DNA from: WTFY01 sp011523795
GTDB taxonomy: Bacteria; Pseudomonadota; Gammaproteobacteria; UBA4575
Assembly: GCA_965207475.1 (NCBI GenBank)
Contig: OZ242278.1
Coordinates: 1,364,001 to 1,428,000, forward strand
Direction: 5' to 3'
DNA length: 64,000 bases
The notes under the pieces: model-generated
Seen by the model: only the letters and a program-made list of their open reading frames with translations
Database searches by the model: none
Told to the model about the DNA's origin: nothing
Part shown: piece after piece, positions 42,634-52,046 of the stretch
Layout: every line of letters starts with the position of its first letter
Position numbering within the stretch: position 1 is the first letter of the stretch
Translations under genes and position numbers: made by a program

Positions 42634-44822
42634 AAAAGTATTTTTTCGTTCGCTACTGGCCGGTCGTGCTGCTGGTGCCGCTGATGGGTTCGCTGCTGCT
42701 GATCGCCGACGCCACGCGCAACGAGACGGGGTTCGAACGGCTGCATCACTGGCTGCTGCCGTTCAACCTGTTCCTGCTCAGCGTCTTCCTGGTCCTGATC
42801 GTGTTCAACGTGGTGCGCCTCGTGCTGCAGGTCGTGCGCCAGAAGCCGGGTTCCAGGCTGACGCTTCGCATGCTGGTCATGTTCGTGCTGCTAGCGATCC
42901 TGCCGGTCGGGATCGTGTACTCGTTTTCCATCTGGCTGTTGCAGGAAGGCGTGGACAGCTGGTTTGACGTGGACGTGGAGCAGGTGCTGCAGGACTCGGT
43001 GGACCTCAGCCGCTCGTCCCTGGACCTGCACATGCGCAAGCTGCTGCAGGAGACCGAGCCGATGATCGCGGAACTGGCCGGGACCACGGCCGAGGACGCC
43101 CCGCTGGTGATCAACGACCTGATGCGCCGCAGCGACATGGCGGAAATCGTGCTGTTCGACCAGAACAGCCAGATCATCGCCTCCGGGGGTGAAATGGGGG
43201 CCACGATGATGCCGCAGCTGCCGGGCGAGGCCGTCATGCGCATGGTCAGCCAGGGCGAGACGTACGTGGGGCTGGACCCGATGCGGGAGTCCGGCATGCA
43301 CGTGCACCTGGTGTTCCCGGTCCCGACCGACCCGCTGGGTTCCGGGCCGCGCATGGTGCAGGTGATGTACCCGATTTCCGGGCATATCAGCACCCTCGCG
43401 CTCAACGTGCAGGAAGGGTTCAGCAAGTACAACCAGCTGCGCTTCCTGCGCACGCCCCTGAAGCGCAACTTCAACCTGATCCTGACGCTGGTGCTGCTGC
43501 TGGGGGTGCTGTTCGCGGTCTGGGCGGCCTTTTACTCGGCGCGCAGGCTGGCCGCGCCGATCCGGGACCTGGCGCAGGGCACCCAGGCCGTGGCGGCCGG
43601 CCAGTACCACAAGAAGCTTCCGGTGGAGGAGCAGGACGACCTGGGCATGCTGGTGGCTTCCTTCAACCAGATGACCGAGCAGCTGGCCCTGGCCCACGAC
43701 GAGGCCAAGTCCAGCCAGCGCTTGATCGACAGCCAGCGCCTCTACCTGCAGACCATCCTGGAAAACCTGTCCTCCGGGGTGATCAGCCTGGACCCGGACC
43801 GGGTGATCCGCACGGTCAACCCGACGGCCTCCCTGATCCTGGGCGAGGACCTCAACCGCTTCGTCGGCCGCAACCTTTCACAGTTGCCCGAGGGGGGCGA
43901 GAACGCGAGGCGGTTTTTCGAGCAGATCGAGCCGCTGATGCAGAGCAGCGCCGGTCACTGGCAGACGGATATCAAGCTTGCGGACGAGGGAGAAACCCTG
44001 ATGTGCAGGGGCGTGATGCTGCCGGGCGCCGCCGGGCAGGCGGGGGGTCATGTGCTGGTGTTCGAGGACGTGACCGAGCTGATCCGTGCCCAGCGGGATT
44101 CGGCCTGGGGCGAGGTCGCACGGCGCCTGGCGCACGAAATCAAGAACCCGCTGACGCCGATCCAGCTGTCCGCGGAGCGGCTCAGCAGCAAGATCCTGCC
44201 GGGCCTGGGCAAGGACCAGGCAGGCATCGTGGACCGGGCCACGCGCACGATCGTGCAGCAGGTGGAGTCGATGAAGGAGATGGTCAACGCCTTTGCGGAC
44301 TATGCCCGGGCCGTGCAGGTCGAGGCGGTCCCCCTGGACCTCAACGGGCTGGTCACGGAAGTCGTCGAGCTGTACCGTGACAACACCGACCAGATTGAAA
44401 TCACGGCCCGGCTGGATGCGAGTGCACCGCGCATCCGGGGGGACAGCACCCGCATTCGCCAGGTGCTGCACAACCTGCTCAAGAACGCGCTCGAGGCCAT
44501 GCACGAGCAGCGCAAGCAGGGAGCGTGCATCGAGGTCATCACGGAATGTTTCGAAGTCCGGGGCGTGGCGCTGGTCAGCCTGGTCGTCGTGGATGACGGG
44601 CCGGGCATTCCGTATCGGCTGCTGGAACGCCTGTTCGAGCCGTACGTCACGACCAAGGTCAAGGGCAACGGCCTGGGCCTTGCGATCGTGAAGAAGATCA
44701 TTGAAGAGCACGGCGGTTCGATCCGGGCCGAGAATGCGCCGACCCGCGGGGCACGCATCCGCATCCGCCTGCCGGTCATCGACGCACGGGAAGACGGCCT
44801 GTCCGGGGAGGCGCGCACATGA
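42612..44822 (+). CDS. ntrY: NtrY-like membrane sensor histidine kinase
   Basis: About 736 residues from GTG 42612 (ATG 42621 is also possible). Two to three N-terminal helices (about 15-35, 47-72, 85-108), an extracytoplasmic region (about 110-285), another helix near 288-310, then HAMP (ARRLAAPIRDLAQGTQAVAA), PAS (ENLSSGVISLDPDRVIRTVN) and the kinase core: H-box RRLAHEIKNPLTPIQLSAERL in two parts, N-box LHNLLKNALEAM, G1 DDGPGIP, F-box LFEPYVTTK and G2 GNGLGLAIV. All are intact. Stop overlaps the response regulator start by ATGA. The stimulus is unknown. Confidence 0.93.
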   Translation: MARMAAVEKYFFVRYWPVVLLVPLMGSLLLIADATRNETGFERLHHWLLPFNLFLLSVFLVLIVFNVVRLVLQVVRQKPGSRLTLRMLVMFVLLAILPVGIVYSFSIWLLQEGVDSWFDVDVEQVLQDSVDLSRSSLDLHMRKLLQETEPMIAELAGTTAEDAPLVINDLMRRSDMAEIVLFDQNSQIIASGGEMGATMMPQLPGEAVMRMVSQGETYVGLDPMRESGMHVHLVFPVPTDPLGSGPRMVQVMYPISGHISTLALNVQEGFSKYNQLRFLRTPLKRNFNLILTLVLLLGVLFAVWAAFYSARRLAAPIRDLAQGTQAVAAGQYHKKLPVEEQDDLGMLVASFNQMTEQLALAHDEAKSSQRLIDSQRLYLQTILENLSSGVISLDPDRVIRTVNPTASLILGEDLNRFVGRNLSQLPEGGENARRFFEQIEPLMQSSAGHWQTDIKLADEGETLMCRGVMLPGAAGQAGGHVLVFEDVTELIRAQRDSAWGEVARRLAHEIKNPLTPIQLSAERLSSKILPGLGKDQAGIVDRATRTIVQQVESMKEMVNAFADYARAVQVEAVPLDLNGLVTEVVELYRDNTDQIEITARLDASAPRIRGDSTRIRQVLHNLLKNALEAMHEQRKQGACIEVITECFEVRGVALVSLVVVDDGPGIPYRLLERLFEPYVTTKVKGNGLGLAIVKKIIEEHGGSIRAENAPTRGARIRIRLPVIDAREDGLSGEART

Positions 44823-46177
44823 GCCGGGAAAGCATCCTGATCGTCGACGACGAGCCCGCCATCCGCAACCTGGTGCAGGAGATCCTGGCCGACGAGGGCT
44901 ACGCGGTGCAGGTGGCCGAGAACACGGCTGCGGCACGCCAGCACGCCCATGCCGAGCCGCCCGACCTGGTGCTGCTCGACATCTGGATGCCCGGCGAGGA
45001 CGGGATCAGCCTGCTGAAGGACTGGCAGGGCAACCAGGAGATAGACTGCCCGGTGGTCATGATGTCCGGGCACGGCACCGTGGAGACGGCCGTCGAGGCG
45101 ACCCGCCTGGGGGCCTACGGGTTCATCGAGAAACCCCTGACCACGGCCAAGCTGCTGGCGAGCGTGCGCGACGCACTCGAGCATTCCCAGGAGAGGATGC
45201 AGCAGACCCGCAAGCGCTTCGTGGTCGAGGAGCCGGTCGGCATGAGCGTGCAGATGCGGACCCTTCGCGAACAGGCCCGGAAACTGGCCCAGCACGACAA
45301 CGTCGTGCTGATCACGGGGGAAAGCGGCGCCGGCAAGAAAACCTTCGCCCGCTACGTGCATGCCGTCAGTGCACGCCAGGGGCACGAGTTCATCGTCCTC
45401 AGCGAGGGGGACTTCAGTGAAAGGGGGTTGGCACGGGAGCTGTTCGGAAGCGAATCGGAAGGGGCCGTGACCCCCGGGATTCTGGAGCAGTGCCGCGGTG
45501 GCACGGTGCTGGTGGACGACGTGGCCAGCATCCCCGTGCAGGACCAGAAGATCCTGTCGAGGCTGATCGAGCGCGGACAGTACGGCCGCGTCGGGGGGCA
45601 GGGGCAGCAGAACCTCGAGTCGCGCATCATGGTGACGACCCGGTGCAACCTGCAGACCGAGGTCCAGGCCGGTCGCTTCGACGCCACCCTGTATTTCCAG
45701 CTGAACGCCGTGCCGATCCAGGTGCCGTCGCTTCGTGAACACCTGAAGGACGTGCCCGGGCTGCTGCACCATTTCACCGACCTCTACTGCACGCGGGAGA
45801 ACTATCCCTACCGGAAGTTCTCCATCGCCGCGCAGAACCTGCTGCTGCACTACGACTGGCCCGGGAATGTGCGGGAACTGGGCAACCTGGTCCAGAGGCT
45901 GCTCATCCTGGGTATTTCGGACGAAATCTCGGTCAGGGAAGTCGAGGCCGCCCTGGACGAGAACGCCCCGCAGGAAGGGCCTGAGGCGACCTGGCGGCAA
46001 CGTCTCTACCAGCTGCCCCTGCGCGAGGCCCGCGAATCGTTCGAACGGGACTACCTGCTGCACCAGCTGCGGCTGGTGGAGGGCAATATCAGCAAGCTGT
46101 CGAGACGGGTGGGGCTGGAACGCACCCACCTGTACCGCAAGCTGCGCGCCCTCGGGATCACTCCCAAGGAACCCTGA
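44819..46177 (+). CDS. ntrX: NtrX-like response regulator with degenerate AAA+ domain
   Basis: 452 residues. Receiver domain 1-120 with acidic pair Asp10-Asp11, phospho-acceptor Asp54 (LVLLDIWMPGEDG), Ser83 and Lys105. An AAA+ domain follows, with Walker A GESGAGKKT (167-175) and Walker B-like TVLVDDV (229-235). The sigma-54 contact motif GAFTGA is missing: after ARELFG comes SESEGAVTPGIL. A Fis-type helix-turn-helix ends the chain (NISKLSRRVGLERTHLYRKL). It is probably not a classical sigma-54 activator. Coupled to the kinase; trkA follows after about 90 bp. Confidence 0.92.
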   Translation: MSRESILIVDDEPAIRNLVQEILADEGYAVQVAENTAAARQHAHAEPPDLVLLDIWMPGEDGISLLKDWQGNQEIDCPVVMMSGHGTVETAVEATRLGAYGFIEKPLTTAKLLASVRDALEHSQERMQQTRKRFVVEEPVGMSVQMRTLREQARKLAQHDNVVLITGESGAGKKTFARYVHAVSARQGHEFIVLSEGDFSERGLARELFGSESEGAVTPGILEQCRGGTVLVDDVASIPVQDQKILSRLIERGQYGRVGGQGQQNLESRIMVTTRCNLQTEVQAGRFDATLYFQLNAVPIQVPSLREHLKDVPGLLHHFTDLYCTRENYPYRKFSIAAQNLLLHYDWPGNVRELGNLVQRLLILGISDEISVREVEAALDENAPQEGPEATWRQRLYQLPLREARESFERDYLLHQLRLVEGNISKLSRRVGLERTHLYRKLRALGITPKEP

Positions 46178-46267
46178 GGAAAAACCCTTGCCCGGCGGCG
46201 GCACTTCCCCTATGCTTGCCCGCCTGCAAACCACCTGTCCGCAGGTCCGGGCAGATGAGGCGTGGCT

Positions 46268-47635
46268 ATGAAGATTATCATTCTGGGGGCCGGCCAGGTC
46301 GGCTCCTCGCTGGCGCTGAGCCTGGCGAACGAGGCGCATGACATCACCCTGGTGGATTCCGATCCGCGGGTCCTGCGCGAGATACAGGGGCGGGCCGACC
46401 TGCGCACCCTGGTCGGCGAGGCCTCGCATCCCACCGTGCTGGAGCATGCCGGGGCGCAGGATGCCGACATGGTGATCGCGCTGACCGACAGCGACGAGAC
46501 CAACATGGTCGCCTGCCAGGTCGCCTACTCGCTGTTCCATACCCCCACCAAGATCGCGCGCGTGCGCGCGGTGGACTACTTCGGGTACAACAACCTGTTC
46601 GTGCAGGAGGCGCTGCCGGTGGACATGCTGATCAGCCCGGAATACCTGATCTCGCAGTCCATCCAGAAACTGATCGAACATCCCAACTCCCTGCAGGTGC
46701 GGGACTTCGTGGGCGGCCAGATCAAGCTGCTGGTGATGCGCGCGGGGAAAACCATGCAGGGCAAGCAGCTGAAGGACATCTGGGAGCTGGTGCCGGAGGT
46801 CGAGGCACGGGTGGTGGCCGTGTACCGGGACAACAGGCCGATTCCCGCCGTGGACACGACCGTGTTCCAGACGGGGGACGAGGTGTTCTTCCTTACCTCG
46901 GCCCGGGACTCGGTGGAGCTGACGTCGCAGCTGCACCGCACGCGCAGGCGATACCGGCGCGTGGTACTGGCCGGCGGCGGCAACATCGGCTTTCACCTGG
47001 CGGTGTCGCTGGAGAATCAGTACCAGCTCAAGCTCATCGAGCACAACCCGGGGCGTGCGAAGTTCCTGTCCGAATCGCTGAACAAGGCCATCGTGCTGCA
47101 GGGGGATGCGGCCGACGAGGACATGCTGGTCCAGGAGAACATCCAGGACACCGACGTCTTCTGCTCGCTCACCAACGATGATGCGGCCAACATCCTATCG
47201 GCCATGCTGGCCAAGCGACGGGGGGCGAAAAAGGTCATGTCGCTGATCAACCGCCCGAGCTACGTGGACCTGGTGGAGAGCCACGAGATCGACGTGGCGA
47301 TCTCGCCGCATCACATCACGCTCGGCACGCTGCTGGCGCACGTGCGCAAGGGCGACGTGGTGGCGGTGCATTCGCTGCGCAGGGGGGCTGCGGAGGCCAT
47401 CGAGGCCATCGCCCACGGCGACAAGCACACCTCGAAGGTGGTCGGCCGCAGGATCGGGGAGATCGACCTGCCGAAAGGAGCCACCATCGGGGCCATCGCG
47501 CGCGGCGGCGAGATGATCCTGGCCGACGAGGACCTGGCCATCGAGTCCGAGGATCACGTGATCATGTTCCTGGCCGACAAGAGCGGAGTCAAGGAAGCGG
47601 AAAAGCTCTTCCAGGTGAGCGCCACGTTCGTATAG
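46268..47635 (+). CDS. trkA: Trk potassium uptake regulatory subunit
   Basis: 455 residues from ATG 46268 (GTG 46262 is an alternative). Peripheral cytoplasmic subunit with two RCK units: Rossmann NAD-binding IIILGAGQVGSSLA at 3-16 and VVLAGGGNIGFHLA near 232-245, each followed by a TrkA_C domain. Binds NAD(H)/ATP and gates TrkH. It lies 35 bp before trkH and behind the ntrYX pair, a frequent order. Confidence 0.96.
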   Translation: MKIIILGAGQVGSSLALSLANEAHDITLVDSDPRVLREIQGRADLRTLVGEASHPTVLEHAGAQDADMVIALTDSDETNMVACQVAYSLFHTPTKIARVRAVDYFGYNNLFVQEALPVDMLISPEYLISQSIQKLIEHPNSLQVRDFVGGQIKLLVMRAGKTMQGKQLKDIWELVPEVEARVVAVYRDNRPIPAVDTTVFQTGDEVFFLTSARDSVELTSQLHRTRRRYRRVVLAGGGNIGFHLAVSLENQYQLKLIEHNPGRAKFLSESLNKAIVLQGDAADEDMLVQENIQDTDVFCSLTNDDAANILSAMLAKRRGAKKVMSLINRPSYVDLVESHEIDVAISPHHITLGTLLAHVRKGDVVAVHSLRRGAAEAIEAIAHGDKHTSKVVGRRIGEIDLPKGATIGAIARGGEMILADEDLAIESEDHVIMFLADKSGVKEAEKLFQVSATFV

Positions 47636-47670
47636 GGTTCGGCCCGGCACACATATCCCGGCAGGCGCAC

Positions 47671-49122
47671 ATGCAACGACAGGTCGTACAGAGAATACTG
47701 GGCATCCTGCTGGGGGGGTTCAGCCTCACCATGCTGCCCCCGATCGCGGTGACCCTGCTCTACCCGGACGAGTCGGCGGTTCCGTTCGTGCTCTCCGTGC
47801 TCATCACCCTGGCCTGCGCGCTGGCCCTGTGGTACCCGGTGCGCGACTCAAGGGACGACATGCACCTTCGCGACGGGTTCCTGGTCGTGGTCCTGTTCTG
47901 GACCGTGCTCGGGAGCTTCGGGGCCCTGCCCTTCCTGCTCTGCGAGCCGCTCGCACTCGGCATCACCGATGCGGTGTTCGAGTCCATCTCCGGGCTGACC
48001 ACGACCGGTGCCACCGTCATCACCCAGCTCGACACCATGCCGAGATCGATCCTGTTCTACCGCCAGACCCTGCAGTGGCTGGGCGGCATGGGGCTGATCG
48101 TGCTGGCCGTGGCGATCCTGCCGATGCTCGGCGTCGGCGGCATGCAGCTGTACCAGGCCGAGACCCCGGGGCCGGTCAAGGACAACCGGCTGACGCCGCG
48201 CATCAAGGAGACGGCCAAGGCGCTGTGGTTCATCTACCTGTTGCTGACCGTGATCTGCGCGTTCAGCTACTGGCTGGCCGGCATGAGCCTCTTCGATGCG
48301 ATTTCGCACAGCTTCTCCACCGTGGCCATCGGTGGGTTTTCCACGCACGATGCGAGCATCGGCTATTTCGACAGTGCCGCGATCGAGACGATCGCGATCG
48401 TGTTCATGCTGCTGGCGGGCGCCAACTTCGGGCTGCACTTCATCACCTGGAAGTCGCTCAAGGTGCGCCACTACCTGCAGGATGCGGAGTTCAGGACGTA
48501 CGTCCTGGTGCTGCTTGCGATCACCCTGATCGCCTTCCTGTTCCTGCGCCTCGCCCAGGTCTATCCCGTGTGGGACCACGCCTTCGGCAAGGCCGTCTTC
48601 CACGCGGTATCGATCGGCACGACCACGGGCTTCAGCACGTCCGAGTTCCACCTGTGGCCGGGTTTCCTGCCGTGGCTGCTGCTGTTTGCAAGTTTCATCG
48701 GGGGCTGTGCGGGCTCGACCGGGGGCGGGCTCAAGGTGATCCGCGTGCTGCTGCTGTTCAAGCAGGGCATGCGGGAGATGATGCGCTTGGTCCACCCGAG
48801 CGCGAAGATCGCGGTCAAGATCGGGTCCAGGCCCGTGGACGGGCGGGTGATGCAGGCGGTGTGGGGATTCTTCTTTGCGTACATCGCCATCTTCATGTTC
48901 ATGACCCTGCTGCTCATGGCCACCGGGCTCGACGAGACTACGGCCTTCTCCGCGGTGGCCGCGACCCTCAACAACCTGGGTCCGGGCCTCGGCGAGGTGG
49001 GTGCGAACTACACCGACATCAACGCCCTGAGCAAGTGGATCCTGTGCCTGGCCATGCTGCTGGGGCGCCTCGAGATCTTCACCCTGCTGGTGGTGCTGAC
49101 CCCCGCGTTCTGGCGCAGGTAG
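47671..49122 (+). CDS. trkH: Trk potassium channel subunit
   Basis: 483 residues, about ten transmembrane helices. Four half-conserved selectivity loops are seen: SGLTTTGATV near 109-118, FSTVAIGGFSTHDAS near 218-232, SIGTTTGFSTSE in the third quarter and NNLGPGLGEVGANY near the end, each with the central Gly. Forms the K+ path with TrkA in the inner membrane. Confidence 0.96.
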   Translation: MQRQVVQRILGILLGGFSLTMLPPIAVTLLYPDESAVPFVLSVLITLACALALWYPVRDSRDDMHLRDGFLVVVLFWTVLGSFGALPFLLCEPLALGITDAVFESISGLTTTGATVITQLDTMPRSILFYRQTLQWLGGMGLIVLAVAILPMLGVGGMQLYQAETPGPVKDNRLTPRIKETAKALWFIYLLLTVICAFSYWLAGMSLFDAISHSFSTVAIGGFSTHDASIGYFDSAAIETIAIVFMLLAGANFGLHFITWKSLKVRHYLQDAEFRTYVLVLLAITLIAFLFLRLAQVYPVWDHAFGKAVFHAVSIGTTTGFSTSEFHLWPGFLPWLLLFASFIGGCAGSTGGGLKVIRVLLLFKQGMREMMRLVHPSAKIAVKIGSRPVDGRVMQAVWGFFFAYIAIFMFMTLLLMATGLDETTAFSAVAATLNNLGPGLGEVGANYTDINALSKWILCLAMLLGRLEIFTLLVVLTPAFWRR

Positions 49123-49131
49123 AAACTGGTC

Positions 49132-49713
49132 ATGGCCGATGAGCAGGCCCGCGGGAAGTGGAACCGAAGGTACTCGGAGGCGCCCTCGGGAAAACCGGGC
49201 GCGTGCGCGGCACTCAGGGAATACGCCTTCCTGTTGCCTGCAACCGGCACGGCCCTGGACCTGGCCTGCGGGCGGGGCGGCAATGCGCTGTTCCTGGCCA
49301 GGCGGGGACTGCAGGCGCATGCTTGGGACATCTCCGAGGAGGCGATCGGGACGCTTGCGCGTGAGGCCGAAGCAGAAGAACTGAGGGTTGTGACTGAAGT
49401 GCGGGACGTGCAGGAATCCCCGCCTGAGCCGGGCACCTTCGATGTGATCTGTGTCAGCTTTTACCTGGAGCGCGGGATTTGTGGTGCGCTCACCGAGGCA
49501 TTAAGACCAAATGGCCTGCTGTTCTACCAGACCTTCCTGCATGAGAAGGTTACCGATGAGGGTCCGAACAATCCTGCGTACCGGCTGGGTGCCAACGAGC
49601 TGCTGGGACTGTTCGCACCGCTGCATGTACTGGTCTACCAGGAACTGGGTCAAATCGGGGATACCAACAAGGGGATGCGGGATACGGCCTGGCTGGTGGC
49701 GCAGAGGCGCTGA
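49132..49713 (+). CDS. Class I SAM-dependent methyltransferase (TehB-like)
   Basis: 193 residues. SAM-binding motif I ALDLACGRGGNALFLARRG near 42-60, acidic residue after strand 2 (AWDIS near 66), motif for strand 4 FDVICVSFYLERG near 101-113. Similar proteins methylate small molecules or detoxify tellurite, but no substrate can be named. It starts 10 bp after trkH and may be transcribed with it. Confidence 0.85.
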   Translation: MADEQARGKWNRRYSEAPSGKPGACAALREYAFLLPATGTALDLACGRGGNALFLARRGLQAHAWDISEEAIGTLAREAEAEELRVVTEVRDVQESPPEPGTFDVICVSFYLERGICGALTEALRPNGLLFYQTFLHEKVTDEGPNNPAYRLGANELLGLFAPLHVLVYQELGQIGDTNKGMRDTAWLVAQRR

Positions 49714-49807
49714 GATGAGGGAAGTGTGATCGGGTGGTGGAGAGGCTGAACCAGGGAGAGAACAGTTATCCGGGCCTTGACAGTTTTGTCCCGGGTAGCC
49801 TGGGTAT

Positions 49808-51157
49808 CTAGAACTGGCGGACGAAACGAACCTCGCCGTTGGTGCGGTCGTAGTCGTAGATCTGGGCGTTGGTATCCCGTTGCTCGTGGGTTACCACGAA
49901 TTGCGGGCTGAAGCCGCGCACGGTCCAGCCGCGGTTGAGAAGGGAAAGACGCAGAATCTCGGTGCGGTCACTGCGGGGAGACCCGTCTTCCGTGAAAGGA
50001 AACCAGTTGCCCTCGTATTCGGTCTTGCGGTATTCACCGCTGAGGCCCAGGGAAAAACCCTTCGGCAGGGCAATGGAGGCGCCCAGGCGTGCCCATCGTG
50101 AATCGTTACGCCAGGTCTTGGCGTCCGTGTATTCTTCCGCGTATCCAATGCCCGCGTTGGCCTGCAGGATCGGCAGGACTACCCAGGTACCGTCCAGCGA
50201 AACATCGAAGACCGATCCGTCAAGGATGTCAACGGTCCGGTATTCCCGGTCATACCAGGAAGCACGACCTGTCAGGAAGATCCGCCGGTTGACCCGGTGC
50301 CTGACTTCCGAGCGGGCACCGAGATCCAGGTAATAAGGAGACGTTGCGAGCCAGCGCTGGCGTGCATCGGCAACCAGGCTCACACTGGTATCCCGGCTTG
50401 CCAGCCAGAGGGGTCCGGCATGGGCGGAAAGAAATGTCTGGTCGAACCGACTGCCCGGGTATTCCTCCCGGGTGGCATCGCTGCCCAAGCGCAGCCGGAG
50501 ACGGTTGCCCAGCGGGTGCAGGTACTCACCTCCAGTCCATACGGAGATGCCCACGCCTGAGCGCCTGGGTTCATCCGCATCACGACGGAAAGGAAGGCCA
50601 AAGATATTGATAATGTTTGTGTCTGAGGCCCTGCCAATGTTGGTGCTAGGTGTCACCGCGGCACCCAGATACATGGACCAGCGGCGCCGGGCCCGAATCT
50701 CGTTCAGGAAACGCTGGATGTTGGCAACAACAGGGTCCGGTGGCTTGCCAGCCAGAACCCGTTCAAAGTGCTGGCGTGCCAGGCTGTCTTCCTCCTTGTA
50801 GAAAAAGGCTCGGGCAAGTTCTAAGCGTACGCGTTCAAGATCAGGCTGGTCAATCAGGATTTTGTGAAGCACTGCAATGGCTTCGTCAAGCAGCGACTTT
50901 TGTTCTTCCTCTGTCTCAGCTAATCGTGAACTTTCGATGGCCGCCAGAGCACGAAGAAAGTGAATATTGGTTTGTTCCGGATAAGTCTTGGCCAGCGGGC
51001 GCAGGATGGTCAATGCCTCGTTGAACTTGCCGGCGTTTATCAAAGCACGGGCCTCGCTTGTCTCCGGCATCGCTTCGTCCGCATGTGTTGGTACTGCGGC
51101 AAGCATGAGCAACAGCACTGCAGCAGCGCACACACTGCAGGTCGCCTTTCTTATCAT
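49808..51157 (-). CDS. Slam-type outer-membrane translocon (surface lipoprotein assembly modifier)
   Basis: 449 residues. Signal peptide ends VPTHA (residue 26). Residues 35-160 form TPR-like helices (ARALINAGKFNEALTILRPL, LDEAIAVLHKIL, RLELARAFFYKEEDSLARQH). From about 165, RRRWSMYLGAAVTPSTNIG starts the C-terminal DUF560/Slam barrel of about 14 strands that ends EVRFVRQF with C-terminal Phe. Slam proteins move lipoproteins with TbpB-like barrels to the cell surface (type XI secretion). The TbpB-like lipoprotein at 52047-53813 is 890 bp upstream on the same strand, the typical client neighbourhood. Confidence 0.85.
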   Translation of the reverse strand: MIRKATCSVCAAAVLLLMLAAVPTHADEAMPETSEARALINAGKFNEALTILRPLAKTYPEQTNIHFLRALAAIESSRLAETEEEQKSLLDEAIAVLHKILIDQPDLERVRLELARAFFYKEEDSLARQHFERVLAGKPPDPVVANIQRFLNEIRARRRWSMYLGAAVTPSTNIGRASDTNIINIFGLPFRRDADEPRRSGVGISVWTGGEYLHPLGNRLRLRLGSDATREEYPGSRFDQTFLSAHAGPLWLASRDTSVSLVADARQRWLATSPYYLDLGARSEVRHRVNRRIFLTGRASWYDREYRTVDILDGSVFDVSLDGTWVVLPILQANAGIGYAEEYTDAKTWRNDSRWARLGASIALPKGFSLGLSGEYRKTEYEGNWFPFTEDGSPRSDRTEILRLSLLNRGWTVRGFSPQFVVTHEQRDTNAQIYDYDRTNGEVRFVRQF

Positions 51158-51460
51158 TGTATTGTGAAGTCCATGGGTCGGGGAAAGTACGCCAGAGAAT
51201 TGTACACGTAATCGGAAAGAGTTGATATGAATTCAGCCGTTGTTGGTTCGGGTCTGAGCATGCATTATTAGAAAGCCAGCCAATCGGATTGCTGGTTGCA
51301 GCCTATGAAACTTGAAACAATGCTGCTGATTTTGAGCCCCTGCCTGGTTTATATCTCATGACGGGAAAGAGGGTGGTCAAGATGAAATACCCTTTTTGTT
51401 GAGCGTAGGCCGAAACCTGAAGGAAACTCTGGTTCAAGCGTGTCTACGGGGCAGGTTGGA

Positions 51461-51502
51461 TAAAAAAAGAGGGCGACCCGACGGTGCCGCGTTGCTCTCT
51501 TG
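51461..51502 (-). terminator. Rho-independent terminator-like hairpin
   Basis: On the minus strand AAGAGAGC pairs with GCCCTCTT (one mismatch) around a 19-nt loop and is followed by a run of seven T. Confidence 0.45.
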
Positions 51503-51914
51503 GTCAAGTATCAAGCTATCAGTGAATGCTTGGCCCGGGCTTATTTGACCCTACTTGCTTCGGAACTCGGCAACAAGGTTTCCAGGGTGCTATCCTTGTA
51601 GGGTGTAGACACCATCCGAATTGAGAACTTTCTTCCCGTAGCAGCCCTCATTTCTTACTTTTCAGTGACTGTCATGCTTAATTCTGTATGTTTTCTATGT
51701 GCAAGCATATCGAACAGAAATCAAAATTAGACAGAAATAGAATAGGCTCACCGTTACCAGACAATGTTAATGCAAGCGTGAAACCACGCGTGCATATCCA
51801 AAATGTGCAGAGACTGAACAAGCCTTCTTGCGGACGCAATTCTACCGTCTACCTACATGGGACGAGAAAGCCTGAATAAAACGGGGACGCACTTCATGAA
51901 GTGTGTGAATGGCA

Positions 51915-51950
51915 ATAAAAAAAGCAACCCTGTACATACAGGGTTGCTTT
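51915..51950 (-). terminator. Rho-independent terminator
   Basis: Perfect 14-bp stem AAAGCAACCCTGTA / TACAGGGTTGCTTT with a 2-nt centre; on the minus strand it runs into TTTTTTTATT. It lies about 100 bp beyond the lipoprotein stop. Confidence 0.8.
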
Positions 51951-51993
51951 ACATCAATCGTTAGGGCTGAATTAAAAAAGCGTCTATTGATCT

Positions 51994-52031
51994 GAAAAAC
52001 ACTGCCCGGGTTTAAATTTCCCGGGCGTGTT
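51994..52031 (-). terminator. Rho-independent terminator directly after the lipoprotein gene
   Basis: On the minus strand ACACGCCCGGG, a 9-nt AT loop, CCCGGGCAGTGT and then TTTT. With the hairpin at 51915-51950 it makes a tandem stop. Confidence 0.7.
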
Positions 52032-52046
52032 GTTTAACAGTTCGAT

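Larger units (their letters stand above)
51158..52046. other. Intergenic region between Slam and lipoprotein genes
   Basis: 889 bp, AT-rich, no supported gene. It holds three minus-strand terminator-like hairpins (see separate entries), so the lipoprotein and the Slam gene are probably separate transcripts, with a Slam promoter in 51158-51460. Confidence 0.55.

Noticed and set aside
44300..47044. A 914-codon open frame on the minus strand opposite ntrY, ntrX and trkA
   Set aside because: It mirrors three overlapping well-identified genes, has shadow-like composition (rich in His, Gln, Arg, Pro) and no domain.
51688..51879. A 63-codon plus-strand open frame between Slam and lipoprotein genes
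   Set aside because: No ribosome site, no domain, composition typical of AT-rich non-coding DNA.
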